Part shown: piece after piece, positions 17,982 to 27,378 of the stretch
How positions within the stretch are numbered: the stretch's first letter is position 1
Layout of the letters: each line of letters opens with the position of its first letter
Origin: Sinorhizobium medicae
GTDB lineage: Bacteria; Pseudomonadota; Alphaproteobacteria; Rhizobiales; Rhizobiaceae
Assembly (NCBI RefSeq): GCF_007827695.1
Contig: NZ_VITA01000012.1
Coordinates: 1 to 64,000, forward strand
Length of the DNA stretch: 64,000 nucleotides
Direction: 5' to 3'
Notes under the pieces: model-generated
What the model was told of the DNA's origin: nothing
Database searches by the model: none
Seen by the model: only the letters and a program-made list of their open reading frames with translations
Program-made: the position numbers and the translations under genes

Positions 17982-18214
17982 GTCTTCCTCCCAAATTGCG
18001 CGCGCGTTCCCCCCGTCTCGGGGCGGATCTTCACGCAAGCATTCACATTGACTGAAGGCACTAGCATCGTCCGGAGACGCCGCTGCGCCCCTTTTCTTTC
18101 ATGCTGGATGAGAGAATACTCCCGAATGCGGCCCTCGCAAAGATTGCAGGCGAATCGGTCGAGAACCTGTCAACTCATCGGATTTCGGTCACACATGGCC
18201 AAGAGATGGACGGC

Positions 18215-19981
18215 ATGAGACGGCTGGCGGCGATCTTGGACGCGGACGTCGTCGGCTATAGCCGGCTGATGGGACTGGACGAAGCCGGCACTTATCGGGC
18301 GGTCAAGCATTGCCACAACGCCTTCATTCTGCCGTTGGTCGAGGCCCATAACGGCAGGATCGTCAAGCAGGCGGGCGATGGAATGCTCGCAGAGTTCGCA
18401 AGCGTACTCGACGCCGTCGCTTGCGCCATCGCGATCCAACGAACAATGCACGATCAGGCCGGGAGCGCGGAAACTGAGCGTCTGGAATTGCGCATCGGCG
18501 TCCACCTCGGCGATATCGTCGCGGACGACGGCGATATTCACGGCGAAGGCATTGCCGTTGCCGGGCACCTTCAGGAAATGGCGCCGCCCGGCGGCATCTG
18601 CGTGTCGCAGCAAGTCTATGACCAGGTTTCCTCGAAACTGGATATCCAGATGGGAGACCTCGGCTGCAAGACGTTTGCCGATATTCCCGGCCCGCTGCAC
18701 GTCTGGTGCTGGCAGCCGGGCGCAACACGGGAAGAATCGCCCGCACCAAAGCAGAACCGGCCGCGTCCTGACATGAAGCGGCCGTCGATCGCCGTCCTGC
18801 CATTCGTCAACTTGTCGAGCGTCGACGAACAGGAGCATTTCTCCGACGGCTTCACGGAGGAGTTGATTTCCACCCTGGCCCGATGCCGTTGGCTGCGCGT
18901 CGTCGCGCGCAACTCCTCCTTCACTTTCAAGGGGGTAACTGTCGACGTGAGAAAGGTTGCGTCCGACTTGGGCGTTAAATACGTGATCGAGGGCAGCATA
19001 CGCCGCGCGGCAAACCGGATCCGCATCACGGCGCAATTGCTGAGCGGCGAAACCGGCATGCTGCTCTGGGCAGAGCGCTACGACCGCATGCTGGACGACG
19101 TTTTCGTGCTGCAGGATGAGATCGCGGGACAGATCACCGGTACTGTGGAACCCGAACTCGGCTTCATCGAATTCGCAGCGCTGCGCGGCCAAAGCGCGAC
19201 GGACATGGATGCCTGGAATATCTATCTCAAGGGGTTATGGCACCTCTACAAGTTTGATCTTGAGAATCTGAGGATTTCCAAAGAGCTGTTCGAGCGAGCG
19301 ATCGACCTCGAACCCGCTTTTGCCCAGGCCTATGCGCGCCTTGCTTATGTCCATATACAGCTCGGCTGGTATGGCCCTCTTGAGGAGCGGGGCGATCGGA
19401 TCGCCGACGCGACGGCGCTGGCTGAACGTGCGACCGCGCTCGACGACCGTGAGCCGGCAGCGCATCTGGCACTCGGCCGGGCACGGGCACTCGGCGGCCA
19501 GCCGGAGCGTGGGATCGAACACCTGCGCAACGCACTGAGGCTTGTCCCAAGCTTCGCCCAGGGCCACTTTGCTCTCGGGCAAGCGCTTTGTTATGTGGGC
19601 CGCCCCGAAGAGGGCATCACCGCGATCAACGAGGCGTTCCGGCTGAGCCCTCGAGATCCGCATCTGTGGACGTTTCACAACATGGTCGCCATCGCCCAAT
19701 ACCAGGCGGGTCGCTTCGCGCAAGCCGCCGAGGCGGCCCGCGCCTCTCTACTCAAGGAAAATGCCACGTTCTGGCCCGCAATGGTGCTGGCAGCGTCCCT
19801 CGGCGCCCAGGAGCGGAAGGGCGAGGCCCGCGCGGCGGTGGCGGAGCTTTTGCGCCGGCGGCCGGACATGACCGCGAAAACGGCCCGCGCCGAATTCTAC
19901 TTCGGCAGCGTGCCGGCCATGTCCGAGAAATTCATCGACCGCTTCGTCAGCGATCTGCACCGCGCCGGCGTGCCTGATTGA
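18215..19981 (+). CDS. CHD-type cyclase homologue with TolB-like and TPR domains, catalytic residues altered
   Basis: 588 residues from the ATG at 18215, chosen for AAGAG nine bases upstream. Order: class III nucleotide cyclase domain (1-165), TolB-like domain (about 190-310, from PSIAVLPFVNLSS), TPR repeats (about 340-588). Both metal Asps are kept (D11 in LDADVVGYSRL, D55 in AGDGM), as are the base-contact residues K51 and D107. But the Asn and Arg that stabilise the transition state (normally NxxxR in GVNIAARL) are A114 and H118 (GIAVAGHL). Activity is therefore doubtful; it may bind nucleotide or act as a scaffold. It converges with ftsZ2. Confidence 0.85.
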   Translation: MRRLAAILDADVVGYSRLMGLDEAGTYRAVKHCHNAFILPLVEAHNGRIVKQAGDGMLAEFASVLDAVACAIAIQRTMHDQAGSAETERLELRIGVHLGDIVADDGDIHGEGIAVAGHLQEMAPPGGICVSQQVYDQVSSKLDIQMGDLGCKTFADIPGPLHVWCWQPGATREESPAPKQNRPRPDMKRPSIAVLPFVNLSSVDEQEHFSDGFTEELISTLARCRWLRVVARNSSFTFKGVTVDVRKVASDLGVKYVIEGSIRRAANRIRITAQLLSGETGMLLWAERYDRMLDDVFVLQDEIAGQITGTVEPELGFIEFAALRGQSATDMDAWNIYLKGLWHLYKFDLENLRISKELFERAIDLEPAFAQAYARLAYVHIQLGWYGPLEERGDRIADATALAERATALDDREPAAHLALGRARALGGQPERGIEHLRNALRLVPSFAQGHFALGQALCYVGRPEEGITAINEAFRLSPRDPHLWTFHNMVAIAQYQAGRFAQAAEAARASLLKENATFWPAMVLAASLGAQERKGEARAAVAELLRRRPDMTAKTARAEFYFGSVPAMSEKFIDRFVSDLHRAGVPD

Positions 19982-20021
19982 TGCCGATGAGGCAAGGTTT
20001 GCCCCATTCGCCTGCCGGCAC

Positions 20022-21059
20022 CTACTGCAGCGTGCGAGTCGGCACGGCCGCGGCCTGGCCGTTCATCGCCTCCGGCGCCGTCGCCTGTGCGCCGCGATTG
20101 CCATCGAGACCGGTCGCGACAACGGACACGCGGAAAGTCCCGTCGAGGCTCCGGTCGAAGATCGCACCGACGACGATGTCGGCCTCGTCATAGACTTCCT
20201 CGCGGATGCGGGTCGCCGCCTCGTCCACCTCGAAGAGCGTCATGTCCATGCCACCGGAGATCGATACCAGCACGCCCTTGGCCCCGCGCATGGAAACTTC
20301 GTCGAGCAGCGGATTGGCAATCGCCGCTTCGGCCGCCATCATGGCGCGGTTCTCGCCGGTCGCTTCACCCGTGCCCATCATCGCGCGGCCCATGCCCTTC
20401 ATCACTGTTTTGACGTCCGCGAAGTCGAGATTCATCAGGCCTTCCTTGACGATCAGGTCGGTGATGCAACTGACGCCCGAATAGAGAACCCGGTCGGCAA
20501 TCATGAATGCGTCAGCGAAGGTGGTCTTGGCGTCGGCGATACGAAAGAGATTCTGGTTGGGGATGACGATGACGGTGTCTGCGCTCTCACGCAGCCGATC
20601 GACGCCGAGCTCCGCCGTCTGCATGCGACGCTGACCCTCGAAGCTGAAAGGCTTGGTGACGACCGCTACCGTGAGAATGCCCGCCCGCCGCGCCGCTTCC
20701 GCGATCACCGGTGCCGCTCCCGTCCCCGTACCGCCGCCCATGCCTGCCGTAACGAAGCACATATGCGTCCCGCCGAGGTGGTCCATGATTTCGTCGATCG
20801 ATTCCTGGGCGGCCGCATTGCCGATATCCGGAACCGAACCGGCGCCGAGTCCCTCGGTGATTGCAGCGCCCAACTGGATCCGCCGTTCCGCCTTCGACGT
20901 CGCCAGCGCCTGCGCATCCGTATTCGCGGCGATGAAATCGACCCCCTGCAGGTTCTCGGCGATCATGTTGTTGATCGCGTTTCCGCCCCCGCCGCCAACG
21001 CCGATGACCGTGATTTTCGGACGCATCTCGGTGATAACAGGCTTCTTGTATTCCGTCAT
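20022..21059 (-). CDS. ftsZ2: Cell division protein FtsZ2 (short form)
   Basis: 345 residues of tubulin-like GTPase. GTP-binding signature GGGTGTG at residues 108-114, glycine-rich loop VGGGGGNA at 21-28, and the T7 loop with N210, D212 and D215 ([11 protein letters not shown]). The protein ends about 25 residues after the GTPase/C-domain core and lacks the long linker and conserved C-terminal peptide that bind FtsA and other membrane anchors. Sinorhizobium meliloti has two FtsZ proteins, a long FtsZ1 and a short FtsZ2 of this type; this looks like the second. AAGGAGAAG lies upstream of the ATG. No dcw-cluster genes are nearby. Confidence 0.93.
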   Translation of the reverse strand: MTEYKKPVITEMRPKITVIGVGGGGGNAINNMIAENLQGVDFIAANTDAQALATSKAERRIQLGAAITEGLGAGSVPDIGNAAAQESIDEIMDHLGGTHMCFVTAGMGGGTGTGAAPVIAEAARRAGILTVAVVTKPFSFEGQRRMQTAELGVDRLRESADTVIVIPNQNLFRIADAKTTFADAFMIADRVLYSGVSCITDLIVKEGLMNLDFADVKTVMKGMGRAMMGTGEATGENRAMMAAEAAIANPLLDEVSMRGAKGVLVSISGGMDMTLFEVDEAATRIREEVYDEADIVVGAIFDRSLDGTFRVSVVATGLDGNRGAQATAPEAMNGQAAAVPTRTLQ

Positions 21060-21611
21060 GGTTTCTTCTCCTTGGGCAGTTCCCCGGCCGCCCGAAAACT
21101 CGGAACACGGAGATGGGATGCGGTGCGGCGCGAATCAGTCGCTTCCATTCTAGGAATTCAAAAAAGCCACGGAGAAGGCAAGAGCGACAAAATCAAGGCA
21201 GTCCACAATTACCTCGTTCAAAAGGCGGGCAGACCGAATGGACGTCCCGCAAAGCGTGTCGAATCAGGGTGATGCACCCATCGCGCTTCAGGCTCCACGG
21301 CTGCGTTCCTTCGAGCGTACGCCTTACTTAGCTTCGCAAGGCGATGGATGAGGCGCGGGCGATTACCGCCGAGCTCACTTCGCGAATCGCAACCAGCACC
21401 AGCCGCAGGACACGTGGCGTCGAAAGCCGAGACCTGCTCATACTCTCCAGCAAGGGTTTCGAAGGAACAACCGAGCTTTCGGCACGTTCGGACTGCGCCA
21501 GGCAAGTCCAGGAATGTGTAGCCAATTCCGCCGAAAGCGCGTGGTTCGATAGGTTAGAGCGTATCGGGTTCCGGCGAACACTGAAACCATTGAAAAGGAG
21601 GAGTGACTGCC
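21060..21611. other. Intergenic region upstream of ftsZ2
   Basis: About 550 bases. The left part must carry the ftsZ2 promoter (minus strand). A plus-strand frame at 21344-21670 (108 residues) is open but has no start signal and runs into the next gene in another frame. At about 21552-21585 lies TTAGAGC-GTATCGGGTTCCGG, which partly resembles the dispersed repeat copy at 50554. Confidence 0.4.
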
Positions 21612-21806
21612 ATGGGTGTCGATCAGGCCCCGAAAGCAAAGGGCAAGCAGGCTGCCAGTGGTTTACGTGACAGCGCTGCCAAGGAAGAGAAGAAGGTTGA
21701 GGCACAAAAGGGTTCCGATCTCCGGAAAGGCGCCGAACGGTTCGACGAACGTTCGAAAAGCTCCGACGGCAAAAGCGCGGCCTCGAAGCAAAAACCGAAA
21801 CCATAG
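21612..21806 (+). CDS. Small charged hypothetical protein
   Basis: 64 residues, rich in Lys, Glu, Ala and Ser (for example AKEEKKVEAQKGSDLRKGAE), without hydrophobic core; probably disordered or a single amphipathic helix. The ATG at 21612 has AAGGAGGAG about 10 bases upstream, a strong signal. A GTG at 21603 is in frame but too close to that site. I do not recognise a family; short Lys-rich proteins of this kind are frequent in rhizobia and some are stress-induced, which is only an analogy. Confidence 0.65.
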   Translation: MGVDQAPKAKGKQAASGLRDSAAKEEKKVEAQKGSDLRKGAERFDERSKSSDGKSAASKQKPKP

Positions 21807-21886
21807 GGAGCCTTCTGTTCAACGCCTCGGGCAGGGCTTCATCTCGATCCGCTCGAGCGCGCGCGCCCGCAGGCGCTGCAGACTTT

Positions 21887-22639
21887 TCAGCGGGGGTCAC
21901 GCGCCCCAATCTCCGCTTGTCCCTCGGCACCCTCGCCGATCGACGCCCGGTGGCGGGCACCGACGCTCAACATATTATCGCGTTCTATGATCCGATTGAT
22001 CAACTGCTCCACGCCTGCCCCGCGCACACCCTCGAGAACGATGTCGGCCGTATCCTTGAGCGCGGGCAAGGCGTTGGCAACCGCGGCTCCGCAGCCGCAC
22101 GTTCTCAAAAGCGCGTGGTCGTTCTCGGCGTCGCCGACACCCACCACGCTGACAAAGGAGAGCCCCATCTCCTTCAAGGCCGCCTTGAGCCCCGTGGCCT
22201 TGTTCACGCCGGTGGGGAGCACCATGACGGCGCCCTTGTTGAAGATGATCTCGAGTTCGAGGCCGAGTTCGTTGATCGCCTCAAGCGCGGCGGTCTGGTG
22301 CGGCTCCCAGGTTGCGACGATCGAACGGCCGACCGACATCCGGTCCACGCCCTTCTCCTTCAGGCGCTCGATGAAAGCCGGCGGAGGCGAGGGTGCGAGC
22401 GGCCGCTCCTCGCCGGTTTCCGGCGTAAAAAGCAGCGCGCCATTTTCGGCGACGACTTTGTCGAACAGGCCGATTTCAGGAAAGACACTCTTCAAATCAG
22501 GCAGTTCGCGCCCGGTCACCAGCAGAAGCTTGCGCCCGGTCTCCTTAAATCTCTTCAGGGCCTCCAGAGTTTCCGGCCTGACGGCACCGTAATCGGCGAG
22601 TGTTCCGTCGTAGTCTGTCGCAAGAGCCATGACATCCAT
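21887..22639 (-). CDS. HAD-superfamily phosphatase (Cof-type)
   Basis: 250 residues from the ATG at 22639. Motif I is DYDGTL (residues about 9-14, nucleophile D9), motif II VTGR (about 40), a Lys in NKATGL, and motif IV GVGDAENDHALL (about 185-195). The cap of about 80 residues between motifs II and III marks the Cof/type IIB branch. The family dephosphorylates sugar phosphates and similar small molecules in the cytoplasm. It lies on the same strand downstream of the ABC importer genes, 300 bases away across a repeat, so a role on the imported solute is possible but unproven. Confidence 0.88.
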   Translation of the reverse strand: MDVMALATDYDGTLADYGAVRPETLEALKRFKETGRKLLLVTGRELPDLKSVFPEIGLFDKVVAENGALLFTPETGEERPLAPSPPPAFIERLKEKGVDRMSVGRSIVATWEPHQTAALEAINELGLELEIIFNKGAVMVLPTGVNKATGLKAALKEMGLSFVSVVGVGDAENDHALLRTCGCGAAVANALPALKDTADIVLEGVRGAGVEQLINRIIERDNMLSVGARHRASIGEGAEGQAEIGARDPR

Positions 22640-22844
22640 CTGTGCGCCGCCTCTCTTTGCCACCCGCCTCCGTCCGATCCTGGACGCCGTCATCGTGCTG
22701 CACAGTGGAACGTGCAGGGCCAATGCTGGTTCCGGCTCGGAAGGCTGCGTGCCAGCGCCGGAACCGTCCGGAGCGCTTGCAGGCAGGATGTGCAACGGTT
22801 CTGGTCCGCATCCGTGGCCTGGTTGCACCGATCGACCGCATCTA

Positions 22845-22946
22845 GACCAATTCCAGGAAAACTGCGCAGCGGTTTTCCGTCCGGAATTGCGGCAAAAAAG
22901 GGGTTGGAGAGTTTCCGCGATTCGGAGAAAAGCGGAAATGCTCTAA
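22845..22946. repeat. Dispersed intergenic repeat, copy 2, palindromic
   Basis: This copy is the longest. It contains an inverted arrangement, GGAAAACTGCGCAGCGGTTTTCC with a TCCGGAATTGCGG extension, and ends with TTCGGAGAAAAGCGGAAAT and GCTCTAAA. Elements of this kind are common between rhizobial genes. The other copies keep mainly the terminal part. It overlaps the last four bases of the ATPase gene. Confidence 0.6.
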
Positions 22947-24004
22947 AGCCGCCAGCCCCCACTGATGACAAACGGAACCTCGGTGCCGTGGCAGAACGCC
23001 TTGTTGCTATAGGCTTTCAGGCTCTGCCCGTCCGGCAGTGCGAGTGTCAGTGCCGAGCGTTCGCCTTCGAACACGGAGGAGAGAACCCGCATCGGCATAC
23101 CCCCGCTATCCGGGTGAACCTGCTCCGGTCGGATGAGTACGTCGGAAAGCGGCCCCTCGCCTGCATGCCCGTGGCCAGAACGCCTGCCGGCCAATGCCGC
23201 TTGCAGGAGCGGCCAATCGAGTTGGCGCCCGGCTTTCTCCGGCAATCTCAACCGCACGATCGCGCCTCGGCCGATCAGGCTCCCCACGACCCGCCCCTCC
23301 GGCCGCGCGTAAATATCCGCAGGCGGCGCCACCTGAAGAAGCTTCCCTTCGGACATCACCGCGACATCGGTCGCAAGCGCCATCGCTTCGGCCTGATCGT
23401 GCGTCACGTAGATCATCGTCGCGCCGGAGCGCTCGTGAAACGCGCGGAAGGTCTCCTCCATTGCTTTCCGCAAGTGCTGGTCGAGATTGGCGAGCGGCTC
23501 GTCCAGCAACACGATATCGGGTTGCTGGACGAGACAGCGCGCCAGTGCCACACGCTGCCGTTGACCGCCGGAAAGCGCCGATGGCCGCCGATCGGCGTAG
23601 GCCGTAAGCCGGACGAGCGAAAGCGCTTCGGCAACGCGCGATCGCCAAGCCTCGCCCGAGATGCGGCGCACTTTCAAGGGATAGCCGACATTCTCTGCCA
23701 CCGTCATATGCGGCCACAGCGCGTAGGATTGAAACACCATCGCCATGTTGCGCTTTTCCGGCGGCAGCACCCGGACCGCATCCGAAAGCCTGCACTCGCC
23801 GAACTCGATCGAACCGTCCGTCGGCTGCTCGAAGCCCGCAATCATCCTGAGCACCGTCGTCTTGCCACAGCCGGAAGGACCGAGCAGTGCGAGGAAGCCC
23901 TGCTTGCGCAGCGTCAGCGACACATCCGAAACCGCCGGCCCTCCCTCGCCCGGACCTTTTGCTCCGAAATCCTTGGTCAGGTGATTGAGGATCAGTTGCG
24001 CCAT
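22943..24004 (-). CDS. ABC transporter ATP-binding protein (iron/polyamine-type)
   Basis: 353 residues. Walker A is GPSGCGKTT (about 41-49), the signature LSGGQRQRVALARCL at about 140-155, Walker B DIVLLDEPLANLD at about 160-172, and the H-loop His in VTHDQAEAM. The C-terminal 110 residues form a TOBE-like regulatory domain (PGRVVGSLIG-type region). The gene overlaps the end of the permease gene by 13 bases, so it is the last of the operon binding protein, permease, ATPase. It energises import across the inner membrane. Confidence 0.92.
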   Translation of the reverse strand: MAQLILNHLTKDFGAKGPGEGGPAVSDVSLTLRKQGFLALLGPSGCGKTTVLRMIAGFEQPTDGSIEFGECRLSDAVRVLPPEKRNMAMVFQSYALWPHMTVAENVGYPLKVRRISGEAWRSRVAEALSLVRLTAYADRRPSALSGGQRQRVALARCLVQQPDIVLLDEPLANLDQHLRKAMEETFRAFHERSGATMIYVTHDQAEAMALATDVAVMSEGKLLQVAPPADIYARPEGRVVGSLIGRGAIVRLRLPEKAGRQLDWPLLQAALAGRRSGHGHAGEGPLSDVLIRPEQVHPDSGGMPMRVLSSVFEGERSALTLALPDGQSLKAYSNKAFCHGTEVPFVISGGWRL

Positions 24005-25671
24005 GGCAGCACGCCCTCCGGCAGGTATTTCGCCAAGACTTCGAGCGTCGCCATCAACCCGATCACCACCGCGACGACAAGCACAGAAAGTGCCGAGGCA
24101 AGATTGGAGGAGCCGCTATCGTCGAGATTGAAGATCGCCACGCCGAGCGTCTGCGTGCCTGCGGACCAGAGGAGCGCCGAGACCGTCAGCTCGTTCGCCG
24201 CGATCAGGAAGACGAGAATGACAGAGGCACCCGCTGCGGGCGCCACCAGCGGCAGCAGCACGTCCCGCATGCGGCGCAGGAAGCCTGCGCCTGCAAGCCG
24301 CGCCGTCTCCTCGAGCGAGGGATCCATCTGCAGGAAGGCGCTCATCACCGGCTTAAGGCTCACGGCGAAGAAGGATGAGAGATAGGCGGCGAGAATGATC
24401 CAGATGGTGCCATAGATCGAAACGCCGATCACCGGCAGCGGTGCCGCGAAGGCAAGGATGAAGGCGACGGCGAGCACGATGCCGGGCAGTGCGTAGGGAA
24501 TTTCGATAAGGATCGCCAGGAGATTGGCCACCCTCCCGCGTCGCGCTGCGAGCAGGTACCCGGCCGGCAGAGCAATCACAAGAAGGCCGACTGCCGCGGC
24601 CGAGGCAAGGAAGACGGAGTTCTTCAGCGCCGTCAGCGTCACCGTCTGGCGGAAGAGAACCTCGCCATAGGCCTGCAGGGAGACAGTGTGAAGAGTGAGC
24701 GGCACACCATAGGCCGGCACGAGTGAACTTGCGACAAGCGCCAGGAGCGGCGCGACGAGCACCAGTGCGAGGGTGCCCCAAAGCAGGGTCTCCACCGCAA
24801 TTCGCAAACGCCCCAGCGTGAAGGCGGCCCTCGCCCCGGTAAGGCCGATGAGGCGATAATCCCGGCCCTTGAGTGCCCGCTGCTGCAGGAGCAGCCCTCC
24901 CGCGGAAATCGATGCGATGATCGTCGAAAGCACGGCAATTTCGCCGAATGTCGACGAACCGAAACTCGCGAACTTGGCGAAGATCAAGGTCGGTAGCGTT
25001 TCGATCGATGCGGGAATGCCGAGAATTGCCGGAATGCCGAAATTCCCGATGCCCGAGATGAAGGCGATGGCGCCACCGGCGATCAGCGCCGGACAGGCCA
25101 GCGGCAGAACGATGTCGCGGAAGACGCGCCAGGGCGAGGCGCCGGAAAGCCGCGCCGCCTCCACGCCGTCGCGCGGATGCGTCGCAAGTCCGGCCTTGAT
25201 TGCCAGGAAGACAAGCGGCGCATGCTGCACGCCGAGAAGCAGTGCGATGCCCGCTAGCGAATAAAGCGGCTGCGGACTGCCGAGCGGCGGAGCAAGCCCC
25301 AATGTCTTGAGCAAGGGGCTCGAGGGCCCCGACATCTCCACCCAGGCTAGGGCCGTCACCTGTGGCGGGATCATCATCGGAAGCATGAAGGCGAAGCTCA
25401 AGGCAAGTTTACCGCGTATGTCCGTAAGCGCCACCACGAAGGCGAAGAGTGCGCCGACGACAAGCGAGATCACCATGCCGCCCGCGGCAGCAACGAGTGT
25501 GTTGCGAAGTGCGGCGAAGGTCGCCGCCTCGAGGAGCACGCTCGCCGCCTCGCCGCCTTCGAGACCTTTGAGGCCAGCCCAACCAAGGTGGATCAGAGGC
25601 AGCACCGAAAGCAGGAAGACGGCGCCGCACACGAAGGCAAGGAGCCATGCGGGCTCCCCGACCCCGGACAT
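23992..25671 (-). CDS. ABC transporter permease, fused two-domain (FbpB/SfuB-type)
   Basis: 559 residues from the ATG at 25671, with GGGGAAG upstream. Two permease halves are fused, each with an EAA-type loop: ASPWRVFRDIVLPLACPALIAG (first half) and AGFLRRMRDVLLPLVAPAAGAS (second half); about 12 membrane segments in total. This layout is that of ferric iron, thiamine and phosphonate importers. The open frame continues upstream another 119 codons to 26028; I doubt that part is translated, but see the finding. It is flanked by its binding protein and ATPase. Confidence 0.88.
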   Translation of the reverse strand: MSGVGEPAWLLAFVCGAVFLLSVLPLIHLGWAGLKGLEGGEAASVLLEAATFAALRNTLVAAAGGMVISLVVGALFAFVVALTDIRGKLALSFAFMLPMMIPPQVTALAWVEMSGPSSPLLKTLGLAPPLGSPQPLYSLAGIALLLGVQHAPLVFLAIKAGLATHPRDGVEAARLSGASPWRVFRDIVLPLACPALIAGGAIAFISGIGNFGIPAILGIPASIETLPTLIFAKFASFGSSTFGEIAVLSTIIASISAGGLLLQQRALKGRDYRLIGLTGARAAFTLGRLRIAVETLLWGTLALVLVAPLLALVASSLVPAYGVPLTLHTVSLQAYGEVLFRQTVTLTALKNSVFLASAAAVGLLVIALPAGYLLAARRGRVANLLAILIEIPYALPGIVLAVAFILAFAAPLPVIGVSIYGTIWIILAAYLSSFFAVSLKPVMSAFLQMDPSLEETARLAGAGFLRRMRDVLLPLVAPAAGASVILVFLIAANELTVSALLWSAGTQTLGVAIFNLDDSGSSNLASALSVLVVAVVIGLMATLEVLAKYLPEGVLPWRN

Positions 25672-26035
25672 GCGCTTCCCCCGAAATCGAAAATATGACG
25701 ATTGCCGCCTCGGACCGGCCTTCGCAGAACGCGTTTCAGGTACACGAACTTCGTCCGCGTAAGGCGGTGGCGGAAGATCGAAACCGCGCAGGGCCCGCGT
25801 CAACTCCTTCGGCAGACGAACCCGAGCCGGCCCGCGCTCCCCTTCGGACCCATCATCCTTCGCGCCGCCGGATGCGAGCCGGAGCCACTGCCAGCACCGC
25901 GCCTTCACCAGAACGCGCAGAGGACGCTCCAGCATTCTCGAGCCGGAGCGTACTTCAGCATCGGTGTCCACGGCCGGCGCATGCGTTGCCTTGCGCCGAC
26001 CTCTGGCGATCTCGTCGGAAACGCGCATCGGAGGG

Positions 26036-27016
26036 TCAGTTGGTGCCGAAAATCCCCGAGAAGGTTTTCAGATCCGCGTCGGAATTCTTCACGGCTGCGG
26101 CGGCGTCGACCGGCAGCACCTTAACAACCTCGCGGGCGGGAAATCCCTCGGGCAAGGCAAGCCCGTTGCGGGCCGGAATGTAGCCCATCGTCACTGCCAC
26201 CTGCTGCCCCTCTTCCGAAAGGAGGAAATCGACGAATTTCTTTGCTGCATCCGGGTTTTTTGCGGTTCTCAGGATGGCGACCGGCTCGGTAACGGCCGAA
26301 ACGCCCTCCGCCGGAAAGACGAACTCCACCGGCGCGCCCTTTGCCTTCTCGCGGATCGCCATGAAATCCACCACCATCCCATAGGCCTTCTCGCCCGTTG
26401 CGACGGACTTCAACACGCCGCCATTGCCGCCGGCGGCCGTCGCGCCGTTTTCCGCGAGCGCCTCGTAGTAGTCCCAACCGAGCGCACCGATGCCGGCAAG
26501 CGTCTGGGCATCGATCAGCGCCGCGCCTGACGTGAGCGGGCTGGGCATGGTGACGAGCCCCTTGGCCTCGGGTTTCGCAAGATCCTCCCAGCCGGCCGGC
26601 TTCATCGCGGCGGAAGTGTTGTAGATGATCCCGGTGGTGATCATCTTCGTCGAATAATAGGTGCCGTCCGGGTCGAAGAGAGAGGCCTCGAAAGCTGAGG
26701 CTTCCGGAGATTTGTAAGGCATCAGCTGGCCCGCCTCCTTCAACCGCTGCATCGTCACCGTATCGGCGATCAGAAGCACATCCGCCACGGGGTTGCCCGC
26801 CTCGATCTCGGCCATCAGCTTAGCCATGATTTTTGTTGTTCCCTCCCGCACCCATTCCACCTCGACGCCGGGGTTGGCCGCCTCGAATGCATCCACCGTC
26901 GCCTGCGCGTCCTCGTTCGGCTGACTGGTATAAAGCACGAGGCTTTCGGCGAGAGCGGCAGTGGACAGGAGGCCGGCGACGAGCGCTGCGGCGACGGCAG
27001 GGAGAAGCGTTTTCAT
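26036..27016 (-). CDS. ABC transporter substrate-binding protein (iron-type)
   Basis: 326 residues from the ATG at 27016. Signal peptide at 1-23 (ending ALAES). The mature protein starts LVLYTSQPNEDAQATVDAF, typical of the FbpA/SBP_bac_6 group, with later GTYYSTKMITTG and VTMPSPLTSGAA. The paired Tyr of FbpA-type iron proteins cannot be assigned with confidence. Relatives carry ferric ion, 2-aminoethylphosphonate or phosphorylated sugars. It is the first gene of the importer operon and works in the periplasm. Confidence 0.9.
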   Translation of the reverse strand: MKTLLPAVAAALVAGLLSTAALAESLVLYTSQPNEDAQATVDAFEAANPGVEVEWVREGTTKIMAKLMAEIEAGNPVADVLLIADTVTMQRLKEAGQLMPYKSPEASAFEASLFDPDGTYYSTKMITTGIIYNTSAAMKPAGWEDLAKPEAKGLVTMPSPLTSGAALIDAQTLAGIGALGWDYYEALAENGATAAGGNGGVLKSVATGEKAYGMVVDFMAIREKAKGAPVEFVFPAEGVSAVTEPVAILRTAKNPDAAKKFVDFLLSEEGQQVAVTMGYIPARNGLALPEGFPAREVVKVLPVDAAAAVKNSDADLKTFSGIFGTN

Positions 27017-27378
27017 GAGTTTGCCCTCAGTCGGAGAAGATCGCACCGAGGGATAGAGCGCGTCTTTTACAGCCTTGTGACAACGGGACCGCCCCCTTCA
27101 ACCCGTCCGCCGGCGAATGCGTTCGCATGATATTCGAAAAATATTATCCTCGGCCGAAATCAGCGGTTTGATCGTATTTTCAGCGGGCGATGACACCAAA
27201 AGAAATTAAATTCGGCTCATCCATTGCATATCCGGAAGCAGCGTTTATATATAGCTCATCGAAACTTGCTTGTGACCTTTGTCTACGCGCCGACGCGCTT
27301 CGTCAGATTTCCTCTCAAATATCGATCAAACCGGGCCGATATTCGTCCGGAAACTCTAGCGATTGAAAGGAAATCGTT
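27017..27378. promoter_or_regulatory. Divergent region with long cold-shock leader
   Basis: About 360 bases between the binding-protein gene (minus) and the cold-shock gene (plus). It is AT-rich at 27120-27270 with several TATT/AAAT runs. Cold-shock genes in bacteria often have long structured leaders that sense temperature; this stretch is long enough to hold one, but I could not define a fold. Confidence 0.4.

Noticed and set aside
21344..21670. A 108-codon plus-strand frame upstream of the small charged protein
   Set aside because: It overlaps the better supported gene in another frame and has no ribosome-binding site.
21917..24385. An 822-codon open frame on the plus strand
   Set aside because: It runs antisense to the HAD phosphatase, the repeat and the ABC ATPase gene, whose products have clear motifs. 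Long antisense frames are common in GC-rich DNA.
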